A stretch of DNA of 64,000 nt from Mariniflexile fucanivorans (GCF_004341235.1 NZ_SLUP01000009.1:204604-268603); one strand, 5' to 3'. Shown: positions 53,784 through 61,909, counted from the first letter of the stretch. Numbers and translations: made by a program. The notes: generated from the sequence alone by a model not told the origin.

Positions 53784-55142
53784 TTAGAAAGTTCCAATAA
53801 AGTGACTTCCAGTAACATTTACTAACTGAGCACCTTTGGTTACTAATCCTGTTTCGGTATCTAACACATAAATGTTCCCGTTTTGGCCTACAGGAGCTAC
53901 GGTAATATATATTTCATTACCATTTACAGCGAAACCTTGGTATTGGAATAAATCAATATCTTGGTGATAAGGAATTGCATCAATTTTTTGAGCGGTTTTA
54001 GCATTTAAGTCTACCAAAGCAAAAAATCCTTGAGCACCAGAAACGCCTTCTATAGATCCATTATGGCGATACGCCACTACCGCTTTTCCATTAGCTGCTG
54101 GTCTCCAGGCAAGAATATAAGCCCCTTCTACACCTAATGCATCGTCTAAATTAAATACATAAGAACTATCATATTCATTGTTTGAACCAATTTTTAAGAT
54201 ATGAGACCCTTGTGGATCACTTTGGTTTGCTTGGTAAACACTTCCGTCGTATTCAAATGCATTAATACTACGGTATCCATTTGTATTTCCTTTTCCTACG
54301 GTAGAAGTAATTACCGAAGGGTTTAATAACGATGGGTAATCTAATATAATGGTTTTAGAACCTAAAATTTCGTAATCGCTATCGCTTTCTGCAGTAGCAG
54401 GATTTACTTTGCTTAAACGTGCGCCAATGTATAATTTATTTCCAGCCGCATTTAAAGTAGGCATGTCAATTCTAGAAATATAGTAACCGTTAGCTTCTTC
54501 TTCTGCACTTAAAGGAACGCTATGCTCTTGGAAATTTTTTATTAAAGAATTTTCTAAGTCTAAGGTTACCACACCAATGGTCGCATTTGTACGGGTATAG
54601 ACATCATCTGTTGCATCAGTTGGGGTATCGTTATCATCAATTACATGTTCTGTATTCACATAAACAGCCGAACCTGTTTTATCTCCATCAAATAATTTGA
54701 TCCATCTTGGAGCTGTTCCTACATAAGGAGCAATACTTACTTCAGAGCCTGTTGGGGTAAAATTTTGTCCGCCATTTACTGTGTATTTAGTGTAGTTACC
54801 ACCTGTATCTCCTGCGTAGCTTATATTGAAAATGGTATTGCCATCTTCTGAAGCTTGTAAACGAGCCGTTCTATTTGAAGGAGCTATAAATCCATTATCA
54901 AAGGGTGCAATAGATTTTGTTGGGTCTTTAGCATCTTCAGCACTAATGGAATAAATTAATGTTCCGCCATTGCCATCTCCTGGGGCATCTCCCATTTTAG
55001 CTGCGGCCACAGTAATCCATCTACTTTCATCACCTTTGTCTTCATCTATAGGCTTATCTGCGTCATCATTACAACTTACAGTTAGCAATAAAGCACTTAA
55101 CGCAAATGCTAAGTTTTTAAGGTTTAAAAATTGGTTTTTCAT
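53784..55142 (-). CDS. DUF4374 surface lipoprotein (XusB-like)
   Basis: Lipoprotein of 452 residues; lipobox LTVSC gives Cys24, followed by the acidic NDDADK surface-export stretch. The mature protein looks like a beta-propeller (repeats such as GNTIFNISYAGDTGG, GNKLYIGARLS, GNEIYITVAPVG). XusB of Bacteroides, a DUF4374 lipoprotein, binds enterobactin-type siderophores at the cell surface and hands them to the TonB receptor. This one lies in the same place, right after the receptor gene. Confidence 0.82.
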   Translation of the reverse strand: MKNQFLNLKNLAFALSALLLTVSCNDDADKPIDEDKGDESRWITVAAAKMGDAPGDGNGGTLIYSISAEDAKDPTKSIAPFDNGFIAPSNRTARLQASEDGNTIFNISYAGDTGGNYTKYTVNGGQNFTPTGSEVSIAPYVGTAPRWIKLFDGDKTGSAVYVNTEHVIDDNDTPTDATDDVYTRTNATIGVVTLDLENSLIKNFQEHSVPLSAEEEANGYYISRIDMPTLNAAGNKLYIGARLSKVNPATAESDSDYEILGSKTIILDYPSLLNPSVITSTVGKGNTNGYRSINAFEYDGSVYQANQSDPQGSHILKIGSNNEYDSSYVFNLDDALGVEGAYILAWRPAANGKAVVAYRHNGSIEGVSGAQGFFALVDLNAKTAQKIDAIPYHQDIDLFQYQGFAVNGNEIYITVAPVGQNGNIYVLDTETGLVTKGAQLVNVTGSHFIGTF

Positions 55143-55153
55143 ATGAATTGGTT

Positions 55154-57577
55154 TTAAAATTTGTTGATATAATAATTTAGTTTTAAATAAAAAGCTCTTC
55201 CTGGTTTTTGTACAGAAAGGTTATCGTATACGGGTTTATCGAATATATTTTTAATGTCGAAACTCATTACCAATTTGTTGTTTGGAAATGCATAACTAAG
55301 TCCGAAATCTTGTGCTATTTGCTCGGGTACTTTGAAAAAATCATCACCTACGGTATTGGATCCTTGCGGAACTAAGTATGAAAACTCATCGGTAAAATAC
55401 ATGGTGTAGAATAGGTTTAATCTTGATTGTTTTTGAATTAAATCTTTAAATGAATAGTTTAGGCTTCCATTCATGGTAAAAAATGGGGTGTTAGGCACAT
55501 CTATTTCCACGCCTCTGTTTTCAATTTTCAAATCAAACCGAGACATATTGAAATTGAGTGCTAAATTGTTGTTATAAGTGTAATTTAATTGAGCATCTAC
55601 GCCTTTGGAGGTTCCACTACCTTGGTTAACATAAAGTATTAATTCATCATCAACATTTAGTGATGTTTCAATAGGCAAGCCAATTCTATCCTTAATATTT
55701 CGTGTAAAAACATTTGTTGAAATGGTAAAGTCATGCTTTTTGAAGTTAAACGTTCCAAATCGAAATCCTAAATTGTAATTGTTACTAAGTTCCGGATTAA
55801 TACTTGGGTTTGCGACCACATTATCGCCATCATCTCCAAACACTTCGGTTTCATTGGGTAAACGTATGGCTCTTTCGGCCGAGGTTAATAAAGTTATGTT
55901 AGGAATAATGGCGTAGGACAGCGCAAAACCATAACCTTCATATTTTTTATGGCTACTTACAATTTCATCTACAATTACATTGTTTCCGTTGATGTCTTTT
56001 TCAATTTCAGGGTCAATACTTATAGTTTTTTGACGGTAATGTTTTCCAAACAAACTCGTTTTTAGCTTGTCTTGAAAAGCCGTTAATTCGTAGGTTAAAG
56101 AGTAAATATTCTTGTGCAAATCTCTTGTGCCCATAAATGTGTTTTCTAAAACAGACCTTAAAGCATCACTATCTTCTCTATCAATTCCATTATAAACATG
56201 GTTTAATAAAACTTTATGGTTTTTATTAATTGTGTAAGAAAGCCCTGTTCTTATAGATGCCACATTTCTGTTGATATGTGCTAGGGTTGGCCCTCCTTCT
56301 TGCTGAGAGCCCCAAGTATACTTGTATTCATCTCCTTTGTAATCAATAGCTCTTTCACCATTCCAACTATATGCCCAAGCTACGGTATCTTTAACCACAC
56401 GATTTCGTTTGCCATATAAGCCGTTTATATTTACATCTAATCCTTTAGTGAAAAGATTGTTTTTTTGGTAAGTTAAGTTTGCCAACTTCGCATCCGATTC
56501 CAAAAACCGGTCTTTATAAGGTGTAATAGTCATAAAAGCACCATGTTGCACCTCTTTATAATCATCTGAACCTGTAAAGCCAACCAAAAATTGGTCTGCC
56601 CATTTCACATTGGTATAGCCAATTTGTGCCATTCCACCAGTAGATCTATAAGCATCATTAAACCTTTTGGCTGTTATAGGTGTTTGCACGCCGCCTAAAC
56701 CGGTAACGACAACACTTCTGCCAGAAACCTCATAATCGTTATCAGAATAATTATGGAAAAGAGAGGCTTTTACTGTGAAGCCAGATTTTTCAAAACGATA
56801 TAAGCCATTAGCACTTGTTTGAAAAGTATTAAAAGAACCATAAGAAGCAGATGCGTTAAAATTAGTTTTAGTTCCTTTATTGAGCACTATGTTAATAGCT
56901 CCACCTAAAGCATCATCAGCCAAATGGCCAGGAACAACACCCTTATAAACCTCAATTTGTTTAATCATTGATGGGGGAATGCTGTTCAAGTTAAAAGAAG
57001 AACCGTATACGGAAATAGGAATGCCATCAATAAAAATACGTACCGCACTACCAGACAAACCATTTAAACTGTAACTAACCTCTGAACCTAAACCGCCATT
57101 TTGACGAATTTTAACTCCAACACTTGTGTTTAATAATTCGTTTGTTTGGATATTCCGTTGACTGGCTTCTTTAGTTTCAATAACATTTACGGCAAAGCCT
57201 TCTGTTTCAATTTTAGCTTTTGAGGTTTTACCTTGAAGATTTACTTCTTGTAAAGATTCTAGCTTTTCATTTAAAGAAAAGTCTGTTGTAATATTTTTAT
57301 TTATTGTGTTTTTAGTAAAAACAATTTCTTTCGATTTTGATTCGAACCCCATATACGAAGCAATAACTATTTTTTTCCCTGGGTGTATATTTTTAAGAAC
57401 ATATAGGCCGTTTTCATCGGTAATAGTAGCTCGCGAACTATTTTCAATAACAATGGTAGCGCCAAGTAACGGCTGCCCAGAGCTATCTACTACTTTTCCT
57501 GAGATTGTATTTTGGTTGTTTTGTGAATATGCTGATAACGCAATTACAAAGGCGATTAATAATAATTTTACATTCAC
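55154..57577 (-). CDS. TonB-dependent outer-membrane receptor (XusA-like)
   Basis: Receptor of 807 residues. The signal peptide ends SAYSQ. A carboxypeptidase-regulatory-like domain follows (TISGKVVDSSGQPLLGATIV). The plug has LNTSVGVKIRQNGG and RIFIDGIPISVYG, and the beta-barrel ends FYLKLNYYINKF with terminal Phe. It should take up an iron chelate, using TonB energy. It is the first gene of a five-gene operon (gaps 11, 74, 18 and 5 bases). Its promoter overlaps that of the divergent AraC regulator. Confidence 0.88.
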   Translation of the reverse strand: MNVKLLLIAFVIALSAYSQNNQNTISGKVVDSSGQPLLGATIVIENSSRATITDENGLYVLKNIHPGKKIVIASYMGFESKSKEIVFTKNTINKNITTDFSLNEKLESLQEVNLQGKTSKAKIETEGFAVNVIETKEASQRNIQTNELLNTSVGVKIRQNGGLGSEVSYSLNGLSGSAVRIFIDGIPISVYGSSFNLNSIPPSMIKQIEVYKGVVPGHLADDALGGAINIVLNKGTKTNFNASASYGSFNTFQTSANGLYRFEKSGFTVKASLFHNYSDNDYEVSGRSVVVTGLGGVQTPITAKRFNDAYRSTGGMAQIGYTNVKWADQFLVGFTGSDDYKEVQHGAFMTITPYKDRFLESDAKLANLTYQKNNLFTKGLDVNINGLYGKRNRVVKDTVAWAYSWNGERAIDYKGDEYKYTWGSQQEGGPTLAHINRNVASIRTGLSYTINKNHKVLLNHVYNGIDREDSDALRSVLENTFMGTRDLHKNIYSLTYELTAFQDKLKTSLFGKHYRQKTISIDPEIEKDINGNNVIVDEIVSSHKKYEGYGFALSYAIIPNITLLTSAERAIRLPNETEVFGDDGDNVVANPSINPELSNNYNLGFRFGTFNFKKHDFTISTNVFTRNIKDRIGLPIETSLNVDDELILYVNQGSGTSKGVDAQLNYTYNNNLALNFNMSRFDLKIENRGVEIDVPNTPFFTMNGSLNYSFKDLIQKQSRLNLFYTMYFTDEFSYLVPQGSNTVGDDFFKVPEQIAQDFGLSYAFPNNKLVMSFDIKNIFDKPVYDNLSVQKPGRAFYLKLNYYINKF

Positions 57578-57603
57578 TTATTTAGACTTAATAAAAATAA
57601 TTC

Positions 57604-57619
57604 TACATTTGCAAAAGTA
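57604..57619. promoter_or_regulatory. Back-to-back -7 elements for divergent operons
   Basis: TACATTTG on the plus strand (57604-57611) abuts CAAAAGTA, which is TACTTTTG on the minus strand (57612-57619). Both match TAnnTTTG. Together they form a near-perfect 16-bp palindrome. The two promoters must compete, as polymerase footprints overlap. Confidence 0.5.
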
Positions 57620-57641
57620 TTTTGTTTAGACTCATTCTTAA

Positions 57642-57681
57642 TAACGCAAAAGGAAATTATTATAACGTAAACGGAATTAAT
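57642..57681. promoter_or_regulatory. Tandem direct repeat, probable AraC-type operator
   Basis: TAACGCAAAAGGAAATTAT (57642-57660) and TAACGTAAACGGAATTAAT (57663-57681) agree at 15 of 19 positions and lie at 21-bp period, two helical turns. This is the classical AraC layout. For the receptor operon the repeats lie just upstream of its -7 element, at about -37 to -76. The second repeat overlaps the start codon of the regulator gene. Confidence 0.55.
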
Positions 57682-58699
57682 GGAATTTAGATTTAAAAAT
57701 TCAGAGTGTAATGGAGGTGAACTGGTAAAGATTTTTAATAAAGATTTTGAAACCACCTCTTTGTCTGAAGAAGAATATTCAGATTGTAGAGCTGGCATTA
57801 ATTGCACGATAAAAGAAACCCATGTAAATAACGCATTTGTATTTTTCCAAGATTATAATAATGAAAAATCATCAGAAGGCCACACATTACAAGTCATTCA
57901 AAATCATCCCGTTTTTTTACTTCAATTTGTAATTGATGGCGAAGTGACTTTTACTTCGAGTGGTACCGTTAATAAAGATTTTAGTTTAAACAAAAACACC
58001 TATAACCTGTTTTATATTCCCGCTTCCAAATATTCTTATAAATATCATAATCATCAAAAAAGAGTTTTAAATTTATATTTTACGGAGTCTTTTTTGGCCG
58101 ATAAAATGGATTTTGGTTTTATAAAAGATTTAAAAAAGTATGAACAAGCAAAAAAAAAGAACCAGTTTTATGCGTTTTTTAATAAAGGCTTGGTATTAAA
58201 TAGACAACTAAAAAGTATTTTAAATGAATTTCTTAATTGTTCATTTAATGGAAGAACAAAGCAATCTTATTTAGAGTCTAAGTTAACAGAATTGGTACTT
58301 ATAGCATTAACATCAAAAGATTCTGAAATTACTGCAAACAAGTTAAGGAAGGAAGAAAGGGAGGCTTTAATAAAAATTGAAAATTACATTCAAACACATT
58401 TAAAAGAAGAGCTAAGTATAGAAAAACTTTCTGTTTTAGCTGGTTTTAACACCTCCAAATTTAAAAGTCTTTTTAAGGAAGTTTATGGAATGCCTGTATT
58501 TAGATATATTACTTCCTTAAGGATTGAAAAAGCTATTCGATTGATCTCAAACCATGATTATACCATTACCCAAGCTTCCTATGAAGTAGGCTATAAAAAC
58601 CCCCAACACTTTACGGTTGCTTTTAAAAAAAAGTTAGGGTATTTACCTAGTGAGTTAATAAATAAAGGACTTTATGCATTGCTGTGGCTTTGTGGGTAA
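57680..58699 (+). CDS. AraC family transcriptional regulator of the iron operon
   Basis: Protein of 339 residues. The N-terminal sensor (1-220) has no close named domain. The C-terminal AraC DNA-binding domain (about 235-330) has two helix-turn-helix motifs: SIEKLSVLAGFNTSKFKSLF and ITQASYEVGYKNPQHFTVAF. It is divergent from the TonB receptor gene, like PchR-type regulators that sense siderophores. The start at 57680 lies within the direct-repeat operator. Activation of the operon by a bound siderophore is inference. Confidence 0.85.
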   Translation: MEFRFKNSECNGGELVKIFNKDFETTSLSEEEYSDCRAGINCTIKETHVNNAFVFFQDYNNEKSSEGHTLQVIQNHPVFLLQFVIDGEVTFTSSGTVNKDFSLNKNTYNLFYIPASKYSYKYHNHQKRVLNLYFTESFLADKMDFGFIKDLKKYEQAKKKNQFYAFFNKGLVLNRQLKSILNEFLNCSFNGRTKQSYLESKLTELVLIALTSKDSEITANKLRKEEREALIKIENYIQTHLKEELSIEKLSVLAGFNTSKFKSLFKEVYGMPVFRYITSLRIEKAIRLISNHDYTITQASYEVGYKNPQHFTVAFKKKLGYLPSELINKGLYALLWLCG

Positions 58700-58776
58700 A
58701 ACCTAGAATAATGGCGGTTCTAAAAAAACATTGTTGTTTTAAATCATCATGCAAAACGGGTTAATATATTAATTAA

Positions 58777-58794
58777 TTACCGTCTTAGCAGTAA
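58777..58794. promoter_or_regulatory. HipB operator-like palindrome O1
   Basis: TTACCGTCTTAGCAGTAA has TTAC and GTAA arms with a 10-base centre. Its reverse complement agrees with O2 at 15 of 18 positions. It starts 71 bases before O2. Confidence 0.5.
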
Positions 58795-58847
58795 TATAGT
58801 GCTTTCTGTATCTTTTCATCCTTAAAAAATTATGAATCTTCTTCTAA

Positions 58848-58865
58848 TTACTGCTATAACAGTAA
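58848..58865. promoter_or_regulatory. HipB operator-like palindrome O2
   Basis: TTACTGCTATAACAGTAA is a nearly perfect palindrome, the best of the three. Starts are spaced 71 bases from O1 and 72 from O3. Confidence 0.55.
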
Positions 58866-58919
58866 TAAAATGCAATATTACGCAAAACATGTATCGCTAA
58901 ATATTTAAATTACGTATTT

Positions 58920-58939
58920 TTACCGCCTAAACAGTGTAA
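58920..58939. promoter_or_regulatory. HipB operator-like palindrome O3
   Basis: TTACCGCCTAAACAGTGTAA keeps the TTAC and GTAA arms with a 12-base centre. It ends one base before the hipB start, so binding would block transcription or initiation. Confidence 0.45.
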
Positions 58940-58940
58940 A

Positions 58941-59150
58941 ATGAATGATTTTGATTTAGGTGCTTTGATAAAAGACCATCGAAAAAAAGCAGGACTTACC
59001 CAACTGGAACTAGCTAATTTAGCAGGAGTTGGTAAAACAACTGTTTTTGATATTGAAAAGAACAAAGAAACGGTACGATTAAATAATCTATTTGCAGTAC
59101 TCCAGGTACTCAACATTAAAGTAGAATTTAAAAGTCCATTAACTAAATAA
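58941..59150 (+). CDS. hipB: HipB-like antitoxin, helix-turn-helix repressor
   Basis: Protein of 69 residues of the Xre/Cro helix-turn-helix type. LTQLELANLAGVGKTTVFDIEKNKE gives the HTH, the rest dimerisation. It is the first gene of a hipB-hipS-hipT operon and should repress it, binding palindromic operators upstream (three candidates). In tripartite systems HipB is not the direct toxin inhibitor but supports repression. Two bases separate it from hipS. Confidence 0.88.
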   Translation: MNDFDLGALIKDHRKKAGLTQLELANLAGVGKTTVFDIEKNKETVRLNNLFAVLQVLNIKVEFKSPLTK

Positions 59151-59152
59151 TC

Positions 59153-59467
59153 ATGAGACAAGCAATCATATTGGCTCACGGTAAAAGAGCTGGAGTTTTA
59201 ACTGAAGTAACTGCCAACGACTATCATTTTGAGTACGATCAAAATTATCATGGTGAAGCAGTATCATTAACGATGCCCACTAATCAAAAAAAGTATAGCT
59301 ACAAATCCTTTCCTCCTTTTTTCGAAGGGCTATTGCCTGAAGGTGTCATGTTGGAAGGTTTATTACGCATTGCCAAAATTGATAAAAAAGATTATTTCTC
59401 TCAACTAATTGCTACAGGAAACGATTTAGTAGGATCTGTAACAGTTCAATTATTGGAAAATGAATAG
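59153..59467 (+). CDS. hipS: HipS-like protein (separate HipA N-terminal subdomain)
   Basis: Protein of 104 residues corresponding only to the HipA N-terminal subdomain: MRQAIILAHGKRAGVL, YKSFPPFFEGLLPEGVMLEG and LIATGNDLVGSVTVQL. In E. coli O127 HipBST this stand-alone subdomain is the antitoxin that blocks the kinase HipT. Here too it is a separate complete frame with its own start. Its end overlaps the hipT start by eight bases, so translation is coupled. Confidence 0.85.
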   Translation: MRQAIILAHGKRAGVLTEVTANDYHFEYDQNYHGEAVSLTMPTNQKKYSYKSFPPFFEGLLPEGVMLEGLLRIAKIDKKDYFSQLIATGNDLVGSVTVQLLENE

Positions 59468-60386
59468 ATGTCCCATTACATACACATTATGCGGAACGAA
59501 TACCTATAGCGAAAAAGGAATACGCATGATTGCTCCTAAGTTAACGCACTTAAACAATTTACCTTATACAGCAGTAGAGTTACGGCAAGAAGCCGCCAAT
59601 AGAGCTAAAAAGCTATCCATTCAAGGAGTACAACCAAAGCTTAGCGCATCTGTTTCTATAGTGGATCAAGAATTTAAAATAGTTGATCAATTTGGAACTT
59701 ATATCATAAAGCCACAAAACGATTTATTCCCACAATTACCAGAAAACGAAGATGTAACCATGCGAATGGCAAAAGCATTTGGTTTAGAAGTTCCTTTTCA
59801 CGGAATGCTTTATGGCAAAGATTGTAGTTTATCCTATTTTATTAAACGTTTTGACCGCTATGGTAAAGGAAAAAAATGGGCTACGGAAGATTTTGCTCAA
59901 TTAACTGGAAATACTAGAGATACAAAATACCGTTTTACAATGGAGAAACTCATTCCGGTTTTTGACGACTATTGTACATTTCCTGCTATTGAAAAGGCTG
60001 ATTTTTTCAAAAGAATACTTTTTTGCTATGTTAGTGGAAATGAAGATATGCACTTGAAAAACTTTTCATTGATTACTAAAAATGGTAAAACAACACTATC
60101 GCCCATTTATGATTTCCTAAATTCTACCATAGCTATTAAAAATCCCGATGAAGAAATAGCGCTCACCTTGAAAGGAAAAAAAAGTAATTTAAACTCAGCT
60201 GATTTTATTGACTATTACGCTAAAGAAAGGCTACAACTCAACGAAAAAACAATAACTATAATTCTAGAACAAATGAAAAAAGCAATTCCTGTATGGAAGG
60301 AATTACTTGAAATTTCTTTTCTTTCTGATGACATGAAAATAAAATATTTAAAGCTATTGGAAACTAGAATAGTAATGTTTGAGTAA
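59460..60386 (+). CDS. hipT: HipT-like serine/threonine kinase toxin
   Basis: Protein of 308 residues, a HipA-like kinase lacking the N-terminal subdomain. The Gly-rich activation segment KKLSIQGVQPKLS lies at about 51-62, the ATP Lys in YIIKPQ (K84), the catalytic loop GNEDMHLKNF (D196, N201) and the metal Asp in PIYDFLN (D218). Activity residues are complete. HipA and HipT phosphorylate aminoacyl-tRNA synthetases (GltX or TrpS) and cause dormancy. The target here is unknown. E. coli O127 HipT has SIS in the loop; here the second Ser is Gln. Confidence 0.85.
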   Translation: MNRCPITYTLCGTNTYSEKGIRMIAPKLTHLNNLPYTAVELRQEAANRAKKLSIQGVQPKLSASVSIVDQEFKIVDQFGTYIIKPQNDLFPQLPENEDVTMRMAKAFGLEVPFHGMLYGKDCSLSYFIKRFDRYGKGKKWATEDFAQLTGNTRDTKYRFTMEKLIPVFDDYCTFPAIEKADFFKRILFCYVSGNEDMHLKNFSLITKNGKTTLSPIYDFLNSTIAIKNPDEEIALTLKGKKSNLNSADFIDYYAKERLQLNEKTITIILEQMKKAIPVWKELLEISFLSDDMKIKYLKLLETRIVMFE

Positions 60387-60486
60387 TTAGAAATTACTGT
60401 CCATAATCTTGAATCTGTAATTTAAAAATTAGAATTTGTCGAGTTCGAAGATAATATTTAAAGCGTACAATTTACAAAAACAAAAA

Positions 60487-60528
60487 AAAACCGCAATTGT
60501 ATTCAATACCAATACGTTGCGGTTTTTA
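60487..60528. terminator. Bidirectional terminator after hipT
   Basis: AAAACCGCAA and TTGCGGTTTT form a 10-bp stem. A long A run precedes it and a T run follows. Between them lie GTATT and AATAC half-sites that form a small inner hairpin. Confidence 0.75.
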
Positions 60529-60941
60529 TTAGTGGAGAAGATGGAACTATCCACCTTTACATTTTTCGAGTGTATATAAGGCTTAAAACGCCCCTTAAAA
60601 TTTAGTGACACCGAATTTGCCCCTTTTTAACATTTATTTAACTTTGTATATGCCATTTGACCTCAAATAGTTTAGTTTGATAAAATAAGTCAACTTTTAG
60701 TTTAGATTTTAGCCTTTTTTAAACCTCTTTTTGAGAAACATTCATATTAAATTAAATTCAATTCCCAAAAGCCTAAATAATTTCCTAACCTTCATTCTCC
60801 AACTTGTTTTTGCGAGTGCGGTAGGACACAAAATAGAATTCAATTCATTTCCACACAGTTTCTCTAAAACTGTAGGGTTTTTGTTTTCAGTTGGGTTCCT
60901 TATAAATATAATTAAAAAACATTTTATTAGGTCATAAATAG

Positions 60942-60949
60942 TATATTTG
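60942..60949 (+). promoter_or_regulatory. -7 element of the sigma factor operon
   Basis: TATATTTG, a perfect match, 10 bases before the first ATG of the sigma factor gene. The short distance makes the second ATG (60975) a good alternative start. Confidence 0.45.
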
Positions 60950-60959
60950 AGTTTCTAAA

Positions 60960-61556
60960 ATGGAATATATATTCATGGATGCCATCAAAGTAGATTCTAA
61001 ATTAACAGTTGAAAATTGGGTCAACGAATATAGTGATGGTCTTTATTCTTGGGCTTTTTACAAAACATCTTCCAAAGAAACTGCTGAAGATTTAGTGCAG
61101 GATACGTTTCTTGCTGCTTACAACAAAATAGATTCATTTAAGGGAAACAGCCAACCTAAAACCTGGTTATTTTCAATTTTGAATAATAAAATCATTGATT
61201 ATTATAGATTAAATGCAAAAACAACCAAAAAAACTGTAAGTCTATCAGAAGATAAAGGGTATGAGATTTCTGAAGGATTTTTTGATGAATCTGAAAACTG
61301 GAAAAGCACTACCATAAACCCTATTTGGAATCAAGATGAAGAGTTACTTGATAATCCGGAGTTTAATATTGTCTTGAAGCATTGTATGGACGATTTGCCT
61401 GAAAATTGGAATTTTGCTATAAACTCAAAATATTTAACAAATAAAAAAGCAGATGAGATTTGTCAGGATTTGAATATAACTGTGTCCAATTATTGGCAGA
61501 TCATCCACAGAGCTAAACTGCTTTTAAAAAAATGTTTGGAACTGAAATGGGTATAA
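60960..61556 (+). CDS. ECF-type RNA polymerase sigma factor
   Basis: Sigma-70 family protein of 198 residues. Region 2 is KETAEDLVQDTFLAAYNKID and then PKTWLFSILNNKIIDYYR; region 4 is NKKADEICQDLNITVSNYWQ and IIHRAKLLLKKCL. ECF factors redirect polymerase under envelope or oxidative stress. The next gene encodes a zinc anti-sigma protein, and YceI and AhpD-like genes follow. ATG codons at 60960 and 60975 are both possible. The cue is unknown. Confidence 0.88.
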   Translation: MEYIFMDAIKVDSKLTVENWVNEYSDGLYSWAFYKTSSKETAEDLVQDTFLAAYNKIDSFKGNSQPKTWLFSILNNKIIDYYRLNAKTTKKTVSLSEDKGYEISEGFFDESENWKSTTINPIWNQDEELLDNPEFNIVLKHCMDDLPENWNFAINSKYLTNKKADEICQDLNITVSNYWQIIHRAKLLLKKCLELKWV

Positions 61557-61578
61557 TTTGTTTTTAAAAATTAATAAA

Positions 61579-61851
61579 ATGTTATTTAAAAGAATAATGG
61601 ATACAATGGTGAATTCGTGTAAAAAAACAACCGAATTAATTGATAAAAAGTTTCTCACGCCATTATCAATAAAAGAGAGAGCACAATTATATTTTCATAA
61701 ATCTATGTGCAAAACATGTTCGTCTTATGAACATCAATCTAAGTTTATTGATAAGGCAATATCTAAATTATTTAACAGTAAATCTAAAATCAATACAGAT
61801 TCTTCTGAAGAAAGAAAACGAAAAATTATCGAGAAAATCAATAAGTCCTAA
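61579..61851 (+). CDS. Soluble zinc-binding anti-sigma factor
   Basis: Protein of 90 residues with an HxxxCxxC zinc motif (FHKSMCKTCSSY) and an upstream Cys (NSCKKTTELIDKK). This is the ZAS (zinc-binding anti-sigma) pattern. There is no membrane helix, so it senses within the cytoplasm, perhaps oxidative loss of zinc. It follows the sigma factor gene by 22 bases. I choose the ATG at 61579 over a TTG at 61558. A terminator follows. Confidence 0.75.
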   Translation: MLFKRIMDTMVNSCKKTTELIDKKFLTPLSIKERAQLYFHKSMCKTCSSYEHQSKFIDKAISKLFNSKSKINTDSSEERKRKIIEKINKS

Positions 61852-61878
61852 ACCAATAGTTGTTTAGTAATGCTAAAG

Positions 61879-61909
61879 GCATCACAAGAGATTGTGGTGC
61901 TTTTTTTTT
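61879..61909 (+). terminator. Terminator after the anti-sigma gene
   Basis: GCATCACAA and TTGTGGTGC pair (one G-T wobble) with a 4-base loop, followed by nine T. Confidence 0.85.

Larger units (their letters stand above)
60387..60959. other. Intergenic region with a bidirectional terminator and a decayed-looking segment
   Basis: About 570 bases after hipT. They hold a strong terminator at 60487-60528 and then a segment (60730-60960) open on both strands for about 70 codons with no good start. No recognised gene, tRNA or insertion sequence was found. The promoter of the sigma factor gene lies at its end. Confidence 0.5.

Noticed and set aside
59153..60386. hipS and hipT as a frameshifted single hipA
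   Set aside because: Each has its own start, coupled overlap and the sizes of HipS and HipT in known tripartite systems.
60530..60556. tRNA-3'-end-like GTGGAGAAGATGGAAC...TCCACC
   Set aside because: No complete cloverleaf can be drawn and no TTCGAAT-type T loop is present.
60731..60937. Possible 68-residue protein on the plus strand
   Set aside because: Starts at TTG, no ribosome-binding context, no family likeness, and the opposite strand is equally open.
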